Shown: positions 29,280-39,021 of the stretch, piece after piece
How positions within the stretch are numbered: the first letter of the stretch is position 1
Layout of the letters: every line of letters begins with the position of its first letter
DNA from: Sphingopyxis sp.
GTDB lineage: Bacteria > Pseudomonadota > Alphaproteobacteria > Sphingomonadales > Sphingomonadaceae
Reading direction: 5' to 3'
Assembly: GCF_019459305.1 (NCBI RefSeq)
Contig: NZ_JAIBES010000125.1
Coordinates: 1 to 55,426, forward strand
Length of the DNA: 55,426 bases
The notes under the pieces: model-generated
Database searches by the model: none
What the model was told of the DNA's origin: nothing
The model's input: only the letters and a program-made list of their open reading frames with translations
Made by a program: the position numbers and the translations under genes

Positions 29280-29561
29280 TTACTTAGCTTCTTCAGCCGG
29301 AGCGGCCGGAGCAGCAGCGGCGTCAGCCGGAGCAGCAGCGGTGGCAGCAGCGTCGGCCGGAGCAGCAGCTTCGGCACCAGCGGCAGCAGCTTCGGCACCA
29401 GCAGCAGCGGCGTCGGCGCCAGCAGCAGCGGCGTCAGCGCCTTCTTCAGCAACAGCTTCAGCGGCCGGGGCTTCCGTGGTGGCTTCTTCAGCAGCCTTTT
29501 CACCGCAAGCGGTGAGGGCGAACATGCTGGCAGCAGCAGCGATAGCAGCAAATTTCTTCAT
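29280..29561 (-). CDS. Ala-rich repeat lipoprotein
   Basis: A 93-aa protein with a lipoprotein signal peptide (MKKFAAIAAAASMFALTACG, lipidated Cys19). The mature part is almost only Ala, Glu, Asp, Gly and Pro, built from seven-residue units of the type GA(D/E)AAAA and later PADAAA units. The result is an acidic, low-complexity, flexible chain, perhaps a periplasmic spacer or a small secreted-shell component. It has its own strong terminator, which suggests high expression. No function is assigned. Confidence 0.75.
   Translation of the reverse strand: MKKFAAIAAAASMFALTACGEKAAEEATTEAPAAEAVAEEGADAAAAGADAAAAGAEAAAAGAEAAAPADAAATAAAPADAAAAPAAPAEEAK
29300..29450 (-). repeat. Short tandem repeats inside the lipoprotein gene
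   Basis: Near-identical units of about 21 bases (GCAGCAGC/GCGTCGGC-type text) encoding seven-residue Ala-rich repeats; about four units of the first type and two or three of a second. Such tracts can change length by slippage in frame. The boundaries are approximate. Confidence 0.7.
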
Positions 29562-29916
29562 GATGTGTGGGCTCCCTAAAATGCCTTACCGCGATGGGGA
29601 AACTTCCCGTCCCGCGAGCGGCGGGATTTAGCCGTTCCGTATGGATCGTCAACAAAAATAATTGAGATGTCCCGCGCTGGCGGAAAACTGTCATTCCTGC
29701 GCAACAAATCGGTCGATACGCTATCGACAAGAATCGCAGAATTTTGCTTTTGGTCGCGTCACATGACTTTGATGATCGTCTTTGACAGATTGGAACCGAC
29801 TGGCGCAGCAGCGAGCGAGAGGCGTCGATTGCCAAGTTCGCCCCCATTCGCTAACCGGCCCACGATTCATTCTCTTTCGGTCGCGCGCGCGACCCAGTCC
29901 AAATCCGGAGCATTCC
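29562..29916. other. Intergenic region between lipoprotein gene and ettA
   Basis: 355 bases with no convincing gene. It should hold the divergent promoters for the lipoprotein (minus) and ettA (plus). A TTGACA occurs at 29782-29787, but no matching -10 follows at 16-18 bases. AT content is higher than in the surrounding genes. An in-frame upstream extension of ettA into it has no family support. Confidence 0.5.
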
Positions 29917-31596
29917 ATGGCCGCCCAATATAGTTTCGTGATGAAGGGTCTGAACAAGACCTATCCCGGCGCGCAAAAGCCGACGCTTAAGGATCTGAGC
30001 CTGCAATTCTACCCCGATGCCAAGATCGGCATCGTCGGCCCGAATGGTACCGGTAAATCGACGCTGATGAAGATCATGGCGGGCATCGACACCGAATTCA
30101 CCGGCGAAGCCTGGGCGGGTGATGGGATCACCGTCGGCTATCTGGCGCAGGAACCCGAGCTCGACCCGACCAAAACGGTTAAGGAAAATGTCATGGACGG
30201 CGTCCGCGGCGTCGCCGACATGATGGACCGCTTCAACGAGATCAGCACGCTGATGGCTGACCCGCCCGCCGACGCCGATTTCGACGCGCTGATGGAGGAA
30301 ATGGGGACGCTGCAGGAAAAGATCGATGCGGTCGACGGCTGGACGCTCGACAACCAGCTAGAGATCGCAATGGAAGCCTTGCGCTGCCCGCCGGGCGATA
30401 TGGGTGTCCAGAGCCTGTCGGGCGGCGAAAAACGCCGCATCGCGCTCACCCGCCTGCTGCTTGAAAAGCCGTCGATCCTACTGCTTGACGAACCGACCAA
30501 CCACCTCGACGCCGAAAGCGTAGCGTGGCTCGAAAAGCATCTCGTTGATTATCCGGGCAACGTCATCCTCGTCACCCACGATCGCTATTTCCTCGACAAT
30601 GTCGTGAACTGGATCCTCGAACTCGATCGCGGTCGCTATTTTGTCTATGAGGGCAATTATTCGACCTATCTGGAAAAGAAGGGCAAGCGCCTCGAGCAGG
30701 AATCGCGCGAGGACGCGGGTCGCCAGAAAGCGATCAAGGACGAGCTTGAGTGGATCCGACAGAGTCCCAAGGCGCGTCAGGCAAAATCGAAAGCGCGAAT
30801 TAAGAGCTTTGATCAACTGGTCGAGGCGCAGGAAAAGCGCATCCCCGGCAAAGCGCAGATCGTCATCCAGGTGCCGCAGCGCCTCGGCGGCAAGGTCATC
30901 GAGGTCGAGAATATCTCGAAGGCCTACGGCGACAAGCTGCTCTTTGAAGACCTGTCCTTCTCGCTGCCGCCGGGCGGCATCGTCGGGGTGATCGGCCCCA
31001 ACGGTGCAGGTAAGTCGACCTTGTTCAAGCTGATCACCGGTCAGGAAACCCCCGACAGCGGCAAGGTCGTGATTGGCGACACCGTCCACCTCGGCTTCGT
31101 CGATCAGAGCCGCGATGACCTAAAGCCCGACAATAATGTCTGGCAGGAAATCTCGGGCGGCGCCGAGATGATGAACATCGGCAAGCACGAGATGCAGACG
31201 CGCGCCTATGTCGGTGCTTTCAACTTCAAGGGCGTCGACCAGCAGAAAAAGGTAGGCCAGCTGTCGGGCGGTGAACGCAACCGCGTCCATATGGCAAAGA
31301 TGCTGAAACAGGGCGGCAACGTCTTGCTGCTCGACGAACCGACCAACGATCTCGACACTGAAACGCTGGCGGCGCTCGAAGAAGCGCTCGAAAATTTCGC
31401 GGGCTGCGCCGTGGTCATCAGCCATGACCGCTTCTTCCTCGATCGCCTCGCGACGCATATCCTGGCGTTCGAGGGCGACAGTCATGTCGAATGGTTCGAA
31501 GGCAATTTCGAATCTTATGAAGAGGACAAGATCCGCCGCCTCGGCGACGATGCGACGCGTCCGCATGCGACATCATACAAGAAGCTGACGCGTTGA
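29917..31596 (+). CDS. ettA: Energy-dependent translational throttle protein EttA (ABC-F)
   Basis: Ribosome E-site ATPase that gates the first elongation step in response to energy level. The 559-aa protein has two ABC domains: Walker A GPNGTGKST and GPNGAGKST, signatures LSGGEKRR and LSGGERNR, Walker B LLLDEPTNHLD and LLLDEPTNDLD. Between them lie the arm and the charged P-site tRNA-interacting linker. There is no membrane segment. The ATG at 29917, with GGAG upstream, gives the normal N-terminus (AAQYSFVMKGLNKTYPG). Confidence 0.94.
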   Translation: MAAQYSFVMKGLNKTYPGAQKPTLKDLSLQFYPDAKIGIVGPNGTGKSTLMKIMAGIDTEFTGEAWAGDGITVGYLAQEPELDPTKTVKENVMDGVRGVADMMDRFNEISTLMADPPADADFDALMEEMGTLQEKIDAVDGWTLDNQLEIAMEALRCPPGDMGVQSLSGGEKRRIALTRLLLEKPSILLLDEPTNHLDAESVAWLEKHLVDYPGNVILVTHDRYFLDNVVNWILELDRGRYFVYEGNYSTYLEKKGKRLEQESREDAGRQKAIKDELEWIRQSPKARQAKSKARIKSFDQLVEAQEKRIPGKAQIVIQVPQRLGGKVIEVENISKAYGDKLLFEDLSFSLPPGGIVGVIGPNGAGKSTLFKLITGQETPDSGKVVIGDTVHLGFVDQSRDDLKPDNNVWQEISGGAEMMNIGKHEMQTRAYVGAFNFKGVDQQKKVGQLSGGERNRVHMAKMLKQGGNVLLLDEPTNDLDTETLAALEEALENFAGCAVVISHDRFFLDRLATHILAFEGDSHVEWFEGNFESYEEDKIRRLGDDATRPHATSYKKLTR

Positions 31597-31600
31597 CCTG

Positions 31601-32047
31601 ATGGCGGGGGAGGCGGTTCCGATTACGTCGAGCGCGATCCGTTTGGATGCGGACGCGCTCAACGCTTTCATGGCTGAAGCCTTCCCCCACTCGGTGCTCG
31701 GCTCTAGCGGCACTGTCGTATCGGCGGTACCCGGGCATATCCAGGCGCGGATGGACCCGAAAGAAAACGCTTTGCGTCCCGGTGGGCTGATCTCCGGCCC
31801 GACGCAGATGGGCTTCGCCGATATGGCGGCCTATGCGCTGGTCCTCGCGCATATCGGCCCCGTGGCGATGGCGGTGACGAGCGCGCTCAATTACCAGTTT
31901 CTTCGCCCATGCCGCCCGGGGCCGCTGTTCGCCGACGCCCATATGTTGCGCCTCGGGAAACGGCTCGCGGTGATGGACGTGCGGATATGGACCGATGATC
32001 CTGACAAGCCGGTCGGGCAGGCGAATGTGACCTACGCGATTCCCTGA
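31601..32047 (+). CDS. PaaI-type hotdog-fold thioesterase
   Basis: A 148-aa protein of the 4HBT/PaaI family, which hydrolyses acyl- or aryl-CoA thioesters. Family features are the RPGGLISGPTQMGFADMAAYAL helix region carrying the catalytic Asp/Gly pattern and the central beta strands (AVTSALNYQFLRPCRPG). It lies four bases after ettA and is probably cotranscribed. Substrate unknown. Confidence 0.85.
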   Translation: MAGEAVPITSSAIRLDADALNAFMAEAFPHSVLGSSGTVVSAVPGHIQARMDPKENALRPGGLISGPTQMGFADMAAYALVLAHIGPVAMAVTSALNYQFLRPCRPGPLFADAHMLRLGKRLAVMDVRIWTDDPDKPVGQANVTYAIP

Positions 32048-32120
32048 TCCATCGCGTCGACGCGTATTTTCCTTCGCTTCGTGCTGTGTTATGCCAGCAA
32101 CACAATTGGGGAGGAGCATC

Positions 32121-32426
32121 ATGCGAATTGCTCTTGTTGCCGCTGCCTTGCTGTCAGCCGCCGTGCTACCTGTTGAGGCCCAGATGCGGACCGATCCCGC
32201 CGTTGTCGCCGAACAAAAGGCCGCGATTGCAAAACTAGCGAAGCTGCATGGGGTCCCGAACGGGGCGACGATCAAATATGTGGCGACAATCGCCGACGGC
32301 AAAAGGACCGAGGTCGGCAGCTATGTCGGGCCTGGCATGCCGCCGGTCGAGTTCGCCAAGCTGGAGGTGGCGCGGATCGGCGACACCGATTGGCCCGCTA
32401 CGGGGTTCGTTACCGCCAAACTCTGA
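32121..32426 (+). CDS. Small exported protein (101 aa)
   Basis: Begins with a Sec signal peptide (MRIALVAAALLSAAVLPVEA, cleavage near residue 21). The mature part is about 80 residues with mixed charge and a GATIKYVATIADGKRTEVGS segment. A GAGGAG Shine-Dalgarno lies eight bases before ATG 32121. No family is recognised. It ends 11 bases before the end of the convergent neighbour. Confidence 0.65.
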   Translation: MRIALVAAALLSAAVLPVEAQMRTDPAVVAEQKAAIAKLAKLHGVPNGATIKYVATIADGKRTEVGSYVGPGMPPVEFAKLEVARIGDTDWPATGFVTAKL

Positions 32427-32437
32427 CCTGCCACGAA

Positions 32438-33016
32438 TCAGGCCGGCGGCACTTCCCACAATAACAATTTGGTGGCGTGAACATCTTCGCGCGCCTTGGC
32501 AGCGTCGAGGCGTTCCATCTTGATGCTGCCTTTCAAGGCGCCCATTTCGATCATCGCGCCGATCACGACGATCCCGCCCGCGCCGACATCGATGTCAAAT
32601 TCGGCAGGATGCGCCAGCTTGGCCTTGGCGGCTGCAATATGCAGGCGATGTTGCCCCGGTTCAACATCGGCCATCAGCATCTGGCCCGACTTGATCTGGC
32701 CTTGTCCCTTGCCGTCGAGCGTCACGTTCATGCCTTGCAGCGCGGCGACGAAGCCGCGGCGCGTCACATAGATGCGTGCCTTGCCCGCCGGCGCCTGCAT
32801 CGTGCGCGCGTCGGCGATCGCCGCCGTATCGGCCTTGGCGCCGCTTTTGTTGCTCGAAAGCGCCCAGAAACAAAAGATAACGATACCGCCGATCAGCAGC
32901 ACTGCCAGGATGAGCAAGGTTCCCGGCGACAGGATGCTGGCCAACGACGGCCCCAAAAATGCGCCTACCACCGCCGCCACAAAAATCAGGGTCAGCCACA
33001 TCGCATTCTTGCTCAT
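32438..33016 (-). CDS. Two-helix membrane protein with a beta-rich C-terminal domain
   Basis: A 192-aa protein with two N-terminal transmembrane helices (about 6-28 and 33-53), then a soluble region: a strand-rich stretch (KARIYVTRRGFVAALQGMNV, then VEPGQHRLHI) that resembles DUF2846/PEGA-like carbohydrate- or surface-binding folds. The resemblance is only by pattern. It lies 14 bases after the carbonic anhydrase gene on the same strand, so the two may form an operon. Confidence 0.7.
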   Translation of the reverse strand: MSKNAMWLTLIFVAAVVGAFLGPSLASILSPGTLLILAVLLIGGIVIFCFWALSSNKSGAKADTAAIADARTMQAPAGKARIYVTRRGFVAALQGMNVTLDGKGQGQIKSGQMLMADVEPGQHRLHIAAAKAKLAHPAEFDIDVGAGGIVVIGAMIEMGALKGSIKMERLDAAKAREDVHATKLLLWEVPPA

Positions 33017-33030
33017 ATCGCGTCTCCTGT

Positions 33031-33672
33031 TCAGGCGGCGGGTTCAAACTCTCCCATCGCTTCGTCCAATAGGTGCAGCACGCCGTCGCTGATTGCGAAA
33101 AAGGCGCCGCGCAGCCGCAGCGTTCCGCGCCGCTCCTTTTCCTGGATGCACGGAAAGGTGCGCAGATTGTCGATGCTGACGCGCACGGCCGCCATTTCCA
33201 TCGCGCGACCAGCGTCGCGGTTGTCGATGTCAGCATGATCGCGCCGCACTTGTTCGCTGGCGTCGTCTAGCATCGCGATCCAATCGGCGATAAAGCCGCC
33301 GCGACCTGGCTCGGCGCCGGCCATCGAGCGGTGCAGGGCGGCGTGACAGCCGCCGCACAGGCCATGCCCCATCACGACGATTTCCTCGACCCGCAGGAAC
33401 TGGACCGCGAATTCGAGCGCCGCCGACACGCCGTGGCGGCCCGGGGTCGTTTCGAACGGGGGCACCAGCGCCGCGACGTTGCGGACGACAAAGATTTCGC
33501 CGGGGTTTGTGTCGAAAATCTGCGACGGTTCGACGCGGCTGTCGGAGCAGGCGATCACCATCACCTTGGGCGCCTGGCCCTCGGCCAGTCCCTCCCAACG
33601 CTCGCGCTGTTCTTGCCAGCCGCCGTTACGGAAACGACGATAACCGTCGATCATTTCTGCAAAGTGAGTCAT
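33031..33672 (-). CDS. Beta-class carbonic anhydrase
   Basis: Catalyses reversible CO2 hydration, supplying bicarbonate for carboxylases. The 213-aa protein has the zinc ligands Cys42 (ACSDSR, with the Asp44-Arg46 dyad), His103 and Cys106 (MGHGLCGGC). The length and the C-terminal helix are normal. It is divergent from lipA across about 60 bases. Confidence 0.95.
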   Translation of the reverse strand: MTHFAEMIDGYRRFRNGGWQEQRERWEGLAEGQAPKVMVIACSDSRVEPSQIFDTNPGEIFVVRNVAALVPPFETTPGRHGVSAALEFAVQFLRVEEIVVMGHGLCGGCHAALHRSMAGAEPGRGGFIADWIAMLDDASEQVRRDHADIDNRDAGRAMEMAAVRVSIDNLRTFPCIQEKERRGTLRLRGAFFAISDGVLHLLDEAMGEFEPAA

Positions 33673-33734
33673 GCACGCGCCTTAGCATAGCTAGGGAGGT
33701 TGAGAAGAGGCGCGTGCGCGACTATGTGGGCGAA

Positions 33735-34670
33735 ATGAACGCTCCCGCACAGCCCGCTTCGACGCCCAGCCAGCGCACCCGCAAGCCCGACTGGATTCGC
33801 GTCAAGGCGCCAACCAGCCCCGGCTATGCCGAAACGCGCAAGCTGATGCGCGAATTGAACCTCAACACCGTGTGCGAAGAGGCGGCGTGTCCGAACATCG
33901 GCGAATGCTGGACCAAGAAGCACGCGACGGTGATGATCCTCGGCGACACCTGCACCCGCGCCTGCGCCTTTTGCAACGTGAAGACCGGCATGCCGCGCGC
34001 GGTCGACCTGCTCGAGCCCGAACATACCGCTATTGCAGCGGCGAAGATGGGGCTCAGCCATATCGTCATCACTTCGGTCGACCGCGATGACCTGCCCGAC
34101 GGCGGCGCGAGCCAGTTCGTCAAGGTGATCAACGCGCTGCGCCGCGAGACGCCGCAGACGACGATCGAAATCCTGACTCCCGATTTCCGCAACAAGCCCG
34201 AAAGCGCGATTGCAGCGATCGTCGATGCGCGCCCCGACGTCTATAATCACAATCTCGAAACGGTGCCGCGGCTCTATCCGACCATCCGCCCCGGTGCGCG
34301 CTATTATGCGTCGCTGCGCCTGCTCGAAAGCGTCAAGCGCCGCGATCCGTCGATCTTCACCAAATCGGGGATCATGCTCGGGCTTGGCGAGCAGAGGATG
34401 GAAGTGCATCAGGTGATGGACGATATGCGCAGCGCCGACATCGATTTCATGACGATGGGTCAGTATCTGCAACCGACGCCGAAGCATGCCAAGGTGATCG
34501 ACTTCGTGACGCCACAGGCGTTCGACGCCTATGCGCAAATCGCGCGCGCCAAAGGTTTCTTGCAAGTCGCTTCGTCGCCGCTGACGCGCTCGAGCTATCA
34601 CGCTGGCGACGATTTCGAACGGATGCGCGCGGCGCGCGAGGCGCAGTTGGCGCGCGCCAACGCCGGCTGA
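33735..34670 (+). CDS. lipA: Lipoyl synthase
   Basis: Radical-SAM enzyme that inserts two sulfurs into octanoyl-lipoyl domains. The 311-aa product carries the auxiliary cluster Cys47, Cys52 and Cys58 ([12 protein letters not shown]) and the radical-SAM cluster Cys73, Cys77 and Cys80 (CTRACAFC), plus the C-terminal [11 protein letters not shown] with the cluster-ligating Ser. ATG 33735 gives a normal N-terminus; GTG 33714, with a somewhat better ribosome site, is possible. Confidence 0.96.
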   Translation: MNAPAQPASTPSQRTRKPDWIRVKAPTSPGYAETRKLMRELNLNTVCEEAACPNIGECWTKKHATVMILGDTCTRACAFCNVKTGMPRAVDLLEPEHTAIAAAKMGLSHIVITSVDRDDLPDGGASQFVKVINALRRETPQTTIEILTPDFRNKPESAIAAIVDARPDVYNHNLETVPRLYPTIRPGARYYASLRLLESVKRRDPSIFTKSGIMLGLGEQRMEVHQVMDDMRSADIDFMTMGQYLQPTPKHAKVIDFVTPQAFDAYAQIARAKGFLQVASSPLTRSSYHAGDDFERMRAAREAQLARANAG

Positions 34671-34678
34671 CCCCGCAC

Positions 34679-35158
34679 TTGCCAAGGCACCACGAAACCC
34701 GCGTCCTGCCCTATAGTGACGAGCAGATGTTCGCGCTCGTCACGGACATCGAGCGTTATCCCGAATTCCTGCCTTGGGTCATCGCGCTGCGGATCCGCAG
34801 CGATAGCGAACATGAAGCGGTCGCCGACATGATCGTCGGCTTCAAAGGGCTGCGCGAAAGCTTTTCCTGCCGAGTTCACAAGGACCGCCCGCGCGCCGTG
34901 ACCGTCAGCTATATCGACGGCCCGATGCGCCACCTGAGCAATGAATGGCAATTTGCGCCGGTAGAAGGCGGCGGCTGCTGCGTCGATTTCATGGTCGACT
35001 TCGCCTTCCGCAGCCGGATGTTTGAAGCGCTTGCCGGACAGATGTTCGACAAGGCGCTGCGCAAGATGATCGCGGCGTTCGAAACGCGCGCCGACGATCT
35101 TTACGGTGCGGGGAGGGCGATGTCTTCCGAGGGCCGCAGTTCGTCCCTTTCGGGCTGA
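34679..35158 (+). CDS. Coq10/RatA-type ubiquinone-binding START-like protein
   Basis: A 159-aa SRPBCC-fold protein, the type that binds ubiquinone and helps its use in respiration. Family features: RHHETRVLPYSDEQMFALV, DIERYPEFLPWV, LRESFSCRV, and the C-terminal helix MFDKALRKMIAAFE. The start is TTG 34679, eight bases after lipA; no ATG or GTG fits. The 3' end overlaps the convergent cinA gene by 58 bp. Confidence 0.88.
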   Translation: MPRHHETRVLPYSDEQMFALVTDIERYPEFLPWVIALRIRSDSEHEAVADMIVGFKGLRESFSCRVHKDRPRAVTVSYIDGPMRHLSNEWQFAPVEGGGCCVDFMVDFAFRSRMFEALAGQMFDKALRKMIAAFETRADDLYGAGRAMSSEGRSSSLSG

Positions 35159-35664
35159 AGCAGGTCGAGCGCGAACAGCGTGGCGTGATGGCGGATCGCG
35201 GCGCGATCGCCGCCTTCGAATTGCACCCGTTGGGTGAAATAATCGTCCGAATTTTGGCCGCGCAAGGCGCGTGCGAACACGACCAGCCCGACTGGCTTTT
35301 TCTCCGATCCGCCGCCGGGGCCGGCGATACCGGTGATCGCGACCGCGATATCGGCGTCGCTGTTGGCAAGCGCGCCGGTGGCCATCGCCCACGCCGTGGC
35401 CAGCGACACTTCGCCAAAGGTTTCAAGGATTTCGCTGCTGACGTCGAGCTGGCTTTGCTTTGCATGGCCCGAATAAGTGATGAACCCCGCCGAGAACACG
35501 TCAGAACTGCCCGCGATGTCGGTCAGCGCGGCGCTGACCATGCCGCCAGTGCAGCTTTCGGCGACCGCGATCTTGCGACCCGCGGCGCGATTGTTGGCGA
35601 GCACGCTGGTCGCCAGCGTATTGCGCACGGCAAACCGCGTTTCATCGTCAGGCAGCACGGTCAA
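35101..35664 (-). CDS. Nicotinamide-nucleotide amidohydrolase (CinA C-terminal family)
   Basis: A 187-aa stand-alone CinA_C/PncC domain that deamidates NMN for NAD recycling. Motifs: VAESCTGGMVSAALTDIAGSS with the catalytic Ser/Thr region, and GIAGPGGGSEKKPVGLV. The N-terminal CinA domain is absent, as usual in this group. The TTG start overlaps the ispDF stop (TTGA); GTG 35658 is an alternative. The 3' end overlaps the Coq10-like gene. Confidence 0.9.
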   Translation of the reverse strand: MTVLPDDETRFAVRNTLATSVLANNRAAGRKIAVAESCTGGMVSAALTDIAGSSDVFSAGFITYSGHAKQSQLDVSSEILETFGEVSLATAWAMATGALANSDADIAVAITGIAGPGGGSEKKPVGLVVFARALRGQNSDDYFTQRVQFEGGDRAAIRHHATLFALDLLQPERDELRPSEDIALPAP

Positions 35665-36839
35665 TTCTCCGGAAGTTGCAAAGTCGCGACAGCCTGCGCA
35701 GCGATCCCCTCGCGGCGACCGGTGAACCCTAGCCGCTCTGTCGTTGTAGCCTTCACACTAACCCGGTCGAGCGGAATCGCAAGGATTTCAGCGATCCGGG
35801 CGCGCATCGCGCTGCGGTGCGGGCCGATTTTCGGCACCTCGGCAATGATCGTCAGGTCCACATGGTCGATCCGACCGCCGCGTTCGACTACGCGGTTTGC
35901 GGCAAATTCCAGGAAGCGATGCGATGCGGCGCCGCGCCATTGCGGGTCGCTGGGCGGGAAATGGTCGCCGATATCGCCATCGCCCAGCGCGCCGAGGATC
36001 GCATCGGTCAGCGCATGAAGCCCGACGTCAGCATCGCTGTGGCCTTCAAGTCCATGACTATGCGAGATTTCTATGCCGCCGATCCAGAGCGGTTTGTCGG
36101 CAACGAGGCGGTGAACATCATAGCCCATGCCGACCGTGGTGCGTGTCATTGTCTCGATCCCCAGCAAGCCGTTCAGGATCGCCATATCTTCGGCATAAGT
36201 CAGTTTGTGGAGCCGCGCGTCGCCCGGCACCGATGCCACCGCCACGCCCGAGCGGCGGACGAGTTGCGCATCGTCGGTTGCGGTTGCGTCGGTCGCGCCG
36301 GCGTGGGCGCGGCGCAATGTTCCAATTCGGAACGCTTGGGGAGTCTGGACACGTGCCAGCGCGGTCCGGTCGACGACCTCGCCCGCGGCACCCCCAGTTT
36401 GCACGACCAGCGTATCGGGGACGGGCAGGGTGGGGATAACAGCTTTGGCAACGTTCAGTGCGGCGAGCAGTCGGTCGATGACTTCGATCGTCACCCCCGG
36501 CCGCGCGGCGTCGTGAACCAGGACCGGCACGGCGTCGTCGCGGTCGGCCAGCGCTATCAGCGCGTTGGTTACCGATTGCTGCCGTTCGGCCCCGGGATTG
36601 GCAGAAATCCAACCATCTGGCAGCGGTCCGAGCGCCGCCATGACGTCATCATTGGCCACCAGCACCCCGCCAGCAATCGCCGGGTGGGCGGCAAAGGCGT
36701 TGAGGCTCCAGCGCAGCACCGGCTTGCCGCCCAGCGTTGCCAGCTGCTTGGGTACGGCAAAACCGGCCCGGCTGCCCTGACCGCCCGCGAGCAATATGAC
36801 CATCGCGCGCGGCGTGGTGGGGGGAGCGGACTCGGTCAT
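35661..36839 (-). CDS. ispDF: Bifunctional IspD/IspF enzyme of the MEP pathway
   Basis: A fusion of 4-diphosphocytidyl-methylerythritol synthase (residues 1 to about 228; LLAGGQGSRAGFAVPKQ, then VLVHDAARPGV) and 2-C-methylerythritol cyclodiphosphate synthase (from about residue 231; GMGYDVHRL and HSDADVGLHALTDAILGA zinc-site motifs). Fusion is usual in alphaproteobacteria. It makes isoprenoid precursors for quinones and undecaprenol. Coupled to cinA downstream and divergent from dusB across 95 bases. Confidence 0.95.
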   Translation of the reverse strand: MTESAPPTTPRAMVILLAGGQGSRAGFAVPKQLATLGGKPVLRWSLNAFAAHPAIAGGVLVANDDVMAALGPLPDGWISANPGAERQQSVTNALIALADRDDAVPVLVHDAARPGVTIEVIDRLLAALNVAKAVIPTLPVPDTLVVQTGGAAGEVVDRTALARVQTPQAFRIGTLRRAHAGATDATATDDAQLVRRSGVAVASVPGDARLHKLTYAEDMAILNGLLGIETMTRTTVGMGYDVHRLVADKPLWIGGIEISHSHGLEGHSDADVGLHALTDAILGALGDGDIGDHFPPSDPQWRGAASHRFLEFAANRVVERGGRIDHVDLTIIAEVPKIGPHRSAMRARIAEILAIPLDRVSVKATTTERLGFTGRREGIAAQAVATLQLPEN

Positions 36840-36934
36840 CGTGCGCGCCGGTTAGCGCAGCCACGGCTTGCGGGAAAGCGGCTTAGCGTGTACGGGCTGC
36901 TCAAATTTTAGGCAATCAGACGAAAGCTCCCGCC

Positions 36935-37933
36935 ATGGCGCCGCTGCGGCCCATCCAGATCGGCAACGTTACCATCGCGGATCCCGTGATCCTCGCGCCG
37001 ATGACGGGCGTCACCGACATGCCGTTCCGCACCTTGGTGCGCCGCTATGGCTCGGGGCTCAACGTCACCGAGATGATCGCCAGCCAGGCGGCGATCCGCG
37101 AAACGCGCCAGTCGATCCAGAAAGCGGCGTGGCACCCGGTGGAGGAGCCGGTGTCGATGCAGCTCGTCGGCTGCACGCCTTATGAAATGGGCGAAGCGGC
37201 GAAGCTCAACGAAGATCGCGGCGCCGCGATCATCGACATCAATATGGGCTGTCCGGTGCGCAAGGTGACCAGCGGCGATGCCGGATCGGCGTTGATGCGC
37301 GACCTGAAGCTGGCCGCGGCGCTAATCGCAGCCTGCGTCAAGGCCGTGTCGGTGCCGGTGACGGTCAAGATGCGCATGGGCTGGTGCCACGACAGCCTGA
37401 ACGCCCCTGAATTAGCGCATATCGCCGAGGATCTGGGCGCCAAACTAGTGACGGTCCACGGCCGTACCCGCAACCAAATGTATCGCGGTGAGGCCGATTG
37501 GAGTTTCATTCGCAAGGTCAAGGACGCGGTGTCGATCCCGGTGATCGCCAATGGCGACATTTGCTCCGCCGACGACGCGCGCACGGCGCTCGCGCAGAGC
37601 GGTGCCGACGGCGTCATGATCGGACGCGGTGCCTATGGCCGCCCGTGGTTGCTGGGGCAGGTGATGGCGGCGCTGCGCGGGGAGGGCAATCGGCCCGATC
37701 CCGGCATCGACGAACAATATGAGGTCATTACATCGCATTACCGCGCAATGATCGACCATTATGGCGAGATTACCGGGGTCAATATGGCGCGCAAGCATCT
37801 CGGCTGGTACGTCAAGGGGCTGCATGGATCGGCCGAGTTTCGCAACATGGTGAACCAGATCCTGAGCAGCCGCGACGTGCTTGACGCGCTCGAACGCTTT
37901 TACGCCCCGTTCCTGAGCAAGGCTGCGGCGTGA
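36935..37933 (+). CDS. dusB: tRNA-dihydrouridine synthase B
   Basis: FMN- and NADPH-dependent reductase of tRNA uridines. The 332-aa TIM barrel shows [13 protein letters not shown], the catalytic Cys in [16 protein letters not shown], and the FMN-phosphate segments [10 protein letters not shown] and [13 protein letters not shown]. It is the usual head gene of the ntrB-ntrC operon in alphaproteobacteria. The stop overlaps the ntrB GTG. Confidence 0.96.
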   Translation: MAPLRPIQIGNVTIADPVILAPMTGVTDMPFRTLVRRYGSGLNVTEMIASQAAIRETRQSIQKAAWHPVEEPVSMQLVGCTPYEMGEAAKLNEDRGAAIIDINMGCPVRKVTSGDAGSALMRDLKLAAALIAACVKAVSVPVTVKMRMGWCHDSLNAPELAHIAEDLGAKLVTVHGRTRNQMYRGEADWSFIRKVKDAVSIPVIANGDICSADDARTALAQSGADGVMIGRGAYGRPWLLGQVMAALRGEGNRPDPGIDEQYEVITSHYRAMIDHYGEITGVNMARKHLGWYVKGLHGSAEFRNMVNQILSSRDVLDALERFYAPFLSKAAA

Positions 37934-39021
37934 GCGCGCTCACATCGAGCATCCCGACCTTCGACCATGACGAGCTGATTCATTCGCACCCTGTTCCGAC
38001 GCTGTTGATCGACAAGGGCGCCGTAGTGCTGTTCGTCAACGCCGCCGCCGAGCAGATGTGCAATATGAGCCGGTCGGCAATCATCGGGCGCGTCGTCTAT
38101 GACGTCATCGACATGGACCGCAGCTATCGCCAGCGGATGAGCGACGCCGCGACGTCGGCGCTATTCGCGCACCGGGCCGAGATTTCGGTCGGCGGGCGCA
38201 AGACGATCTTCGTCGATATGCAGATGGTCCCCTACGGCCAAAACGGCCACCGCATCCTCGCGCTGATCCCCGCGCAAAGCGACGCCGAGTTGATGGGCGG
38301 CGCGATCGGGCGATCGGGGCGCGCAGCTGGCGGAGCCGCATCGATGCTAGCGCATGAAATCAAGAACCCGCTTGCGGGGATCAAGGGCGCGGCGCAGCTC
38401 TTGGCGCGCAAGACCGATGCCAGCGGTGAACGCTTCACGACGCTGATCTGCGCCGAGGTCGACCGGATCGCGACGCTGATCGACCAAATGGAGCATTTCT
38501 CCCGCGGCCAGCCGATCGCATGTGCGCCGATCAACCTGTATCAACCGATCCATCAAGCGATGGAAACCGCCCGCGCGCGCCAGTTTCCGGGTGTGCGCTT
38601 TGCCGAAGATTTCGACCCGTCGCTGCCGCTCGTGCAAGGCAACCATGACGCCATGGTGCAGATATTGCTGAACCTTGTGACCAACGGCTGCGAGGCGCTT
38701 GGCGGGCGGGATGACGGCGTCGTGCGGCTGGCGACCGCTTATCGCCACGGACTCTCGATCGACAATGGCGACGGACGGGGGCGGATTGCGCTGCCGATCG
38801 AGGTCAGCGTCAGCGACAATGGTCCCGGTGTTCCTGCCGACATTCGTGGCGACCTGTTCGACCCGTTCGTAACGACCAAGCGCGAGGGGCGGGGGCTCGG
38901 TCTCGCGCTCGTTGCCAAGCTGGCGCGCGACATGGGCGGGACCGTCCAACATATGCGCGACGGCGAATGGACCCGCTTTCGCGTGCATCTGCCGGTGGCG
39001 CAAAAGGGGCGCGGGGCATGA
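37930..39021 (+). CDS. ntrB: Nitrogen regulation histidine kinase NtrB
   Basis: Cytosolic kinase/phosphatase for NtrC, controlled by PII in related bacteria. The 363-aa protein has an N-terminal PAS domain (about 14-120), a HisKA H-box with His142 ([15 protein letters not shown]), and an intact catalytic domain: [14 protein letters not shown] (N-box), VSDNGPGVP (G1) and GRGLGLALV (G2). GTG 37930 overlaps the dusB stop; the stop overlaps the ntrC ATG. Confidence 0.93.
   Translation: MSALTSSIPTFDHDELIHSHPVPTLLIDKGAVVLFVNAAAEQMCNMSRSAIIGRVVYDVIDMDRSYRQRMSDAATSALFAHRAEISVGGRKTIFVDMQMVPYGQNGHRILALIPAQSDAELMGGAIGRSGRAAGGAASMLAHEIKNPLAGIKGAAQLLARKTDASGERFTTLICAEVDRIATLIDQMEHFSRGQPIACAPINLYQPIHQAMETARARQFPGVRFAEDFDPSLPLVQGNHDAMVQILLNLVTNGCEALGGRDDGVVRLATAYRHGLSIDNGDGRGRIALPIEVSVSDNGPGVPADIRGDLFDPFVTTKREGRGLGLALVAKLARDMGGTVQHMRDGEWTRFRVHLPVAQKGRGA

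Noticed and set aside
29300..29450. Possible CRISPR or satellite array
   Set aside because: The repeats are contiguous without spacers and encode Ala-rich units in frame; this is coding low complexity.
29782..29787. TTGACA as a -35 box for ettA
   Set aside because: No -10-like hexamer at the proper spacing (the text there is GC-rich).
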